NCBI GenBank assembly: GCA_964019155.1
Contig: OZ025242.1
Location: forward strand, 1,663,694 to 1,727,693
Length of the DNA stretch: 64,000 bases
From: Osedax fenrisi
Taxonomy: Eukaryota; Annelida; Polychaeta; Sabellida; Siboglinidae
Direction of reading: 5' to 3'
Shown here: positions 45,544-64,000 of the stretch, piece by piece
How positions within the stretch are numbered: the stretch's first letter is position 1
Layout: each line of letters begins with the position of its first letter
Position numbers and translations under genes: made by a program
Notes under the pieces: model-generated
Databases searched by the model: none
Told to the model about the DNA's origin: nothing
Seen by the model: only the letters and a program-made list of their open reading frames with translations

Positions 45544-48133
45544 TTTTAATATAGAATTTAATTTCTTATTATTTTTATATATTCTAATTTACTACACAAT
45601 TTTTGTTCACATAAAATATTAAATATACTTACATTTAATTAATATAAGTATATACTTATTTAAGAGTAATACTACATTTAAATATATATAATTATAATGG
45701 TGTATATAGGCCTACTAGTATAAAAAGATAGTTTAAATTGATAGTTTTCATAATATCAATCAGGATATTCTATTTCTTATCTTAGGAATTTATATATATG
45801 TGAAATTACGAATAAATTAAAATCGGAAGATAACATCATGAGATTTTAATATATAAAGAAATAATAATATTATTTAATCATCATAGTATTACCTATTACA
45901 ACATTTTAATTACAAACAAATATGTATAATCAGATAATTAATCATTATATAAATTGATTTTTTATTTATGAAAATATATAATTTAAAGTTGCGGCTGGTG
46001 AATTTTTTGAAATAAAAATTATAAATATAAACATAAAATAATCGAAAATATATAAATAATATACATTTTTTGATAAATTAGAATCGAAATATTCTTTTGT
46101 AACTTTAAATAAATGGAATATTTCTTGACATTGTAACCAATAATAATGAAAAGTATACTGTATTGTATTATTTTATTTATACACAATTAGAATACGACTT
46201 TCTCTTGAATGATCATTACATTATGGACTGGGACTTGATCTTTTAGATTTACAATTGAATAGAACTATTAAGCGAAACATAAGCATATGGTGAATATAGG
46301 AGTTGTATTACTAAAAGTAAGATATCTTCAGAAATAAATAAGAGAATGACTAACTTTTGTAAGTCTTATTAATTACATTTAATCTATATATATATATATT
46401 AAGTTATTACGATGAGAATGAGACCTACAAAACACAAATTTAAAATAATAAAATGTCCAGTAACTAAGTTATATTTTTAGCTCATACTTAATATATATGA
46501 AGTTATTAAGTATAAGTAAGCTCTGTAAGATTGATATAAGTTTATCAAGTAGATCAAGTCATGAATGTTCAAATAATCAAAATAAATATTAAAAATAAAT
46601 AGCAGTGAAATCAGTTTTTTTTTTTAAATTATAATTATTTTACTATCAATTTAATGTATATTTGTATATAGTTGTATGTATAGTTTTTATGACACTTATA
46701 GTTATTTGTATGCATCAATACCTACATTATTTTAAAGATATATTATATTTACTAATTTTTATAATATATTTATTTCAAAAATCATGTTTTAGCCCTTAAA
46801 TTAATTAAACATATATTTCAGAGTACACACCACAGAATGTAAAAAATTTACCATTTTAGTAGATATAGAGTAGATAGTCCTACAGGCTAATGCATTATAT
46901 TAAAGATAATTGTATATTATAAATACATTTGTTGATAATACTGTTGAGTAAATTATATGAAATAACCTATAATGATCAGGAATAAAAGGTGGATGTTTTT
47001 ATATATATAGTTTATTATTATTAAAATAATATTTATGGGCTATATTATTTTTTAATTTAGTCATTAATAGTTATAATAAATGTTAATTTGACATGTCAAT
47101 TATTAAGATATAATTATATAAGTTCATGATATAAGAGTTCATGCAACATTAATGTATGTTATTATAATATGGTATTATAATATTAGTGTTATTAAATATA
47201 TAACTACTATACAAATTAATCCCAATTTTTCAAAATCAATAAAAATGTGTCTACAAATATTATTTCCTTCTTGTATAAAATGTACTATTATTGAATACCA
47301 TTTATTTATATACTAATATTAGAATAGATTATAAATAGAAGTTGAAATTTATCTCATTTTAAAAGTAAATAAGAAAAGTACAATTCAAATACAAACATTA
47401 GAACCAGGATAGATTATTTCTGAAATTAATAATTAATAACTGCAATAGTTAATTAAATATTGAACTATACAAATGTATTCATTAATATTTACCAGATAAC
47501 AATTAAAAAATAAATATTCCACAAGTTAATAATATAAATTAAATAACACATCAAATAACGTAAATTATAGAGTTTTCTTTTCAAATAGAATTCAATATCT
47601 ACAAAAGCAATGGAATTTATGAATATTGATATTTATTGATAGTACGTATGACATCATTCAGTTGATTAGTACTGATATAAATATAAAATATTGTTTATGT
47701 TACAGATATAATAACAGTTTGTGTGTGTTGAGTTTAGACGACGAACGCCATACGGATTGTTGGATAGCGTCGGTGCTGGCATTATTAAACTATAAATACA
47801 TATTTATACATCACTTAATACAGATTCTGGGTGACTATATACAATACATTTAATTCAATGAGAAATAAATAAATACAACTACTATCACTTACTTAAAGTG
47901 TTAATATGCATATATATATACGTAAATATATATATAAATAATATAGATATAGATAGATATATACAATAGGGGGAAGTCAGTACAATCAATTCGCCGAATG
48001 ATATAATAATACTTGGTGTATATTATTATAAGACAAGGTCAGAGGTCGTGCGTGGAGGTCACGCAACACTCGAGAGAGAGAGAAAGTAAGACACGTTATC
48101 AATATTAATGTGATAAGAGCGATGAGGCAGCCG
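45544..48133. other. Intergenic between convergent genes
   Basis: AT-rich spacer between the 3' ends of the mucin (+) and DNAJB12/14 (-) genes, including both 3' UTRs. One weak open stretch at 47706-47850 (+) follows an acceptor-like tgttacag, but I see no partner exon. Otherwise nothing. Confidence 0.5.
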
Positions 48134-61454
<13,321 letters not shown>

Positions 61455-61467
61455 CTTGATTTGACAA

Positions 61468-61499
61468 TGACTCATAGGTACGTACTATGATTTCATTGG
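61468..61499 (-). promoter_or_regulatory. AP-1-like and CCAAT sites
   Basis: TGACTCA palindrome at 61468-61474 (14 bp from the ATG) and CCAAT on the minus strand at 61495-61499. Plausible promoter elements, unproven. Confidence 0.3.
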
Positions 61500-61850
61500 C
61501 CATAAAATAATACCATATTTATTATATTTATATAAATGTCAATGGTCAATGCACTACAAAATAAATAGGTACAATCCAGTTAGTGAACATTCGTTTATAC
61601 CTTTTTTTCCCAGATATGTAATATAACTTATATTATAATATATATTTAATTCATATTTAGTATTTTACATGATATACAATATATTTATTATATTTAATGT
61701 AATATTAAACTATTAATAGTATAGCATGTTATACATGAATTATACATGAATTTATACGCATTCATAAGTATTACTAAATATATGATATTTCATAATATAT
61801 CATAACACTGTAGTATACAGTGATGGGCACCAATCCCTATCCTCTATTTA

Positions 61851-64000
61851 TTATAACCCGTATTGCGAGGCGTCACAAGTTAATATAATTTTCTTACCTG
61901 CATCAAAATGAACCAATAGGTCGGCATTCAATAACCTCCTCTTAGATTCTACAAATGCCTGCTGACACTCTTTCGTCCAGTTCCAGCGTGAATTCTTTCT
62001 TAATAACATGTGTAATGGTCCTAATAGATCCGACATATTCTTCAAAAATTTGCTATAATAGTTTAACATACCCAAGAAAGCTCTCAATTGGGTGATATTT
62101 TGGGGTACCTGGGCTTCTTTAATAGCTTCCATATTTCTTGGTACGGGTCTAAGCCCATCTTTATTTATTAAATAACCCAAGTATTCAACCTCGTCCTTCA
62201 TGAAGTGGCATTTCTTCTCTTTAACTCGTATTCCTGCATCTTCTAATCGTTTTAGTACCAGTGATAAATTATTATGATGTTCTCCTTGCGATGCTCCTGT
62301 TATTAATATGTCATCTAAGTATCCGCAAACATGCGTTATCCCTTTTAATAAATTATCCATGACTCGTTGGAACATAGCAGGTGCTGAGGCTATTCCAAAA
62401 CATAATCTATTGTATTGAAACAACCCCAGATGGGTGTTAATAGTGGTTAACGGTTTGGATTCTCTGGCTAATGGCATCTGCAAATATTCATTAGATAAAT
62501 CCAGCGTTGTAAAAGTTTTCCCCCCAGCTAAGTTTGCATACAAATCATCTATTCGTGGTATCGGGTAGCAATCTAGTTTGCAAACTTTGTTTAAGGTTAT
62601 CTTATAGTCTCCACATATCCTCACAGTCCCATCCCTCTTCAGTATCGGTAGTGGAGAGCGGGGCAGGTTGACCATAGGGGCAGGTTGAGTCATCTCAATT
62701 ATTTCTGCTATTAATAAATATCTTAATGTAATTTTTAATACATGTATACACAATTATATTTAGCATTAGTATAACAACTCAACAATTATTTATTTTAACT
62801 AATTAAAATATTATTTAATTATTAATATTTTATGAAAATCTCGTTAGTGGGACAGTAAGTTTAAATTTGATATTATTAATATATTTTGTAATAATATAGT
62901 AGTATTAATGGTATATTAATAAAGTATATTTAATATACTATATATTATAAAATAAAAAATTAAAAAATTATCAATCACAAATTAATTAGATTACTTTTAT
63001 ATATACTAGTGATATGGGGCAGGTTGACCATAGTAAAACGGGGCAAGTTGACCATAGGGTAAATCTGCCCCGTTTATCATTAAACATATTTATTCATTAA
63101 TTTATTTAATTAATTAATGACTTATTTAAATAATAATAATAATCTAATTAATTAAATATATAATTGAGTAATTATTTTAAATAATTAAATAATTGGTTTA
63201 TATGCTGGATTAAAACATAGAAAATCTAACCTTTCTCCTAATCTAACCTCTCGCCTTAAAAGTTTCATTAGTTTTGATATTAATATTGGTGCATATACTT
63301 GTTAATATACTAATAAAAATAAATATATAACTTTAACTATGTTTATTTTTTAAATATATCTTTAATTTTGCATTTTTTCTACCTGGCTCAACCTGCCCCA
63401 TTAGACGGGGCAGGTTGAGCCAATTAAAAAAAAAATTAAAATGTAATTATATAATTAATTATTTATCATTACACTGATTTATGAATGTTTTTAATTGATC
63501 ATAAACTATATATATCTTATGCACTTTATTTTATTAAAATATATTCATAACATTATAAGATACATGTGCTTTTATAAAAACTGGCTCAACCTGCCTCGCT
63601 CTCCCCTACAATGGGTGTTGCCCACTCCGAATTGTTCACTTCCTCTATGACTCCTTCTTCTTTCAATCTCAACAATTCCTCTCCTACTTTATCTTTCATG
63701 GCATAGGGCACGGACCTTGCTTTAAAAAACTTAGGCACTGCACTTTTATCTGGGTATAATTTCCCTTCTACCCCCTTCATTGTTCCTAGTCCTTCCTTGA
63801 ATACCCCTGGGAATTTTTGTTTCCACTGGCCTTCGTCGTTACTTCTCAATGAATTACATGCCAACTCTCCCCGCCAGTCTAGTCATAGTTGCTTGATCAG
63901 GTCCCGACCCGTTATGTTCGGAACGTCCCCCTGTACCACGAATAATCCCACTCTTTGATTATTTCCTATATCCAATTATGAGTAATTACGGGCAACTAGG
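61851..64000 (-). mobile_element. Gypsy-like LTR retrotransposon pol fragment, broken
   Basis: Minus-strand remains of an old Ty3/Gypsy-type pol. In coding order: a protease-end/linker segment entering from the window edge with in-frame stops, the start of the reverse transcriptase (to about 63609), an inserted MITE, then the rest of the RT (62648-61851). The palm motifs TLDLSNEYLQ and YLDD are intact in this piece, followed by the start of the RNase H region (ILTCDASQYG), where the copy stops. No LTRs, integrase or gag are seen in the window. It is non-functional because of stops, the insertion and the truncation. Confidence 0.92.
62651..63606. mobile_element. MITE family 4 (GGGGCAGGTTGA type) inside pol
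   Basis: 956 bp with TA on both sides (62649-62650, 63607-63608). TIRs G(T/G)GGAGAGCG(G/A)GGCAGGTTGA. The GGGGCAGGTTGACCATAG motif recurs at both ends and in the interior (63016, 63406) in both orientations. AT-rich core, no ORF. The pol frames on its two sides are in register once the element and one TA are discounted, which fixes the boundaries. Confidence 0.92.

Noticed and set aside
47626..47853. Possible + strand exon after tgttacag
   Set aside because: No partner exons, no donor at a sensible place and it lies between two convergent 3' ends.

Overview
The window comes from a nuclear genome of an invertebrate animal. It is AT-rich, with genes broken by GT-AG introns, long (AT)n tracts, minisatellites, a tRNA-derived SINE family, non-LTR and Gypsy-like retrotransposon remains, and many non-autonomous DNA transposons. 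I could not place the phylum. All gene models below were assembled by eye from splice sites, reading phase and family resemblance, with no transcript support.

Layout. (1) 244-4646 (+): the 3' part of an unrecognised gene, four exons joined by phase-0 introns filled with minisatellites. (2) 4647-11737: AT-rich intergenic DNA with short repeats, a small TA-flanked MITE and a 188-bp palindrome. (3) 11738-19782 (-): an undescribed-looking gene with a TATA box, a signal-peptide exon, then seven short related exons of 66, 69, 69, 72, 72, 72 and 72 nt, all in phase 0. It predicts a secreted 194-residue protein made of seven 22-24-residue modules, any of which could be skipped without a frameshift. 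(4) 19783-26839: LINE remains and a 2.8-kb TIR element. (5) 26840-45451 (+): a membrane mucin of eight exons. It has a cytoplasmic N-terminus, one transmembrane helix, a huge Thr-rich tract of about 84 seven-residue repeats, a Cys-rich EGF-like module and a C-terminal chitin-binding (peritrophin-A/CBM14) domain. Its introns hold SINEs, MITEs, a broken LINE and a 1.9-kb giant inverted repeat. (6) 45452-48133: intergenic. (7) 48134-61454 (-): a complete DNAJB12/DNAJB14-type ER co-chaperone, with a J domain carrying HPD, a Gly/Phe region, a transmembrane segment and a DUF1977 tail. Its transmembrane exon exists in two homologous copies of exactly 119 nt, both entering in phase 0 and leaving in phase 2, so only one can be used per transcript. 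(8) 61851-64000 (-): a decayed Gypsy-like pol fragment split by a 956-bp MITE.

Four MITE families share one plan: TA-flanked, G-rich termini, with a family-specific motif repeated inside the ends. Two copies sit inside retrotransposon coding sequence, where the flanking frames prove a TA target and give exact boundaries.

The genes do not form an obvious pathway. The mucin and the small-exon gene are both secretory products, and the J-protein belongs to ER quality control, but proximity alone does not link them.
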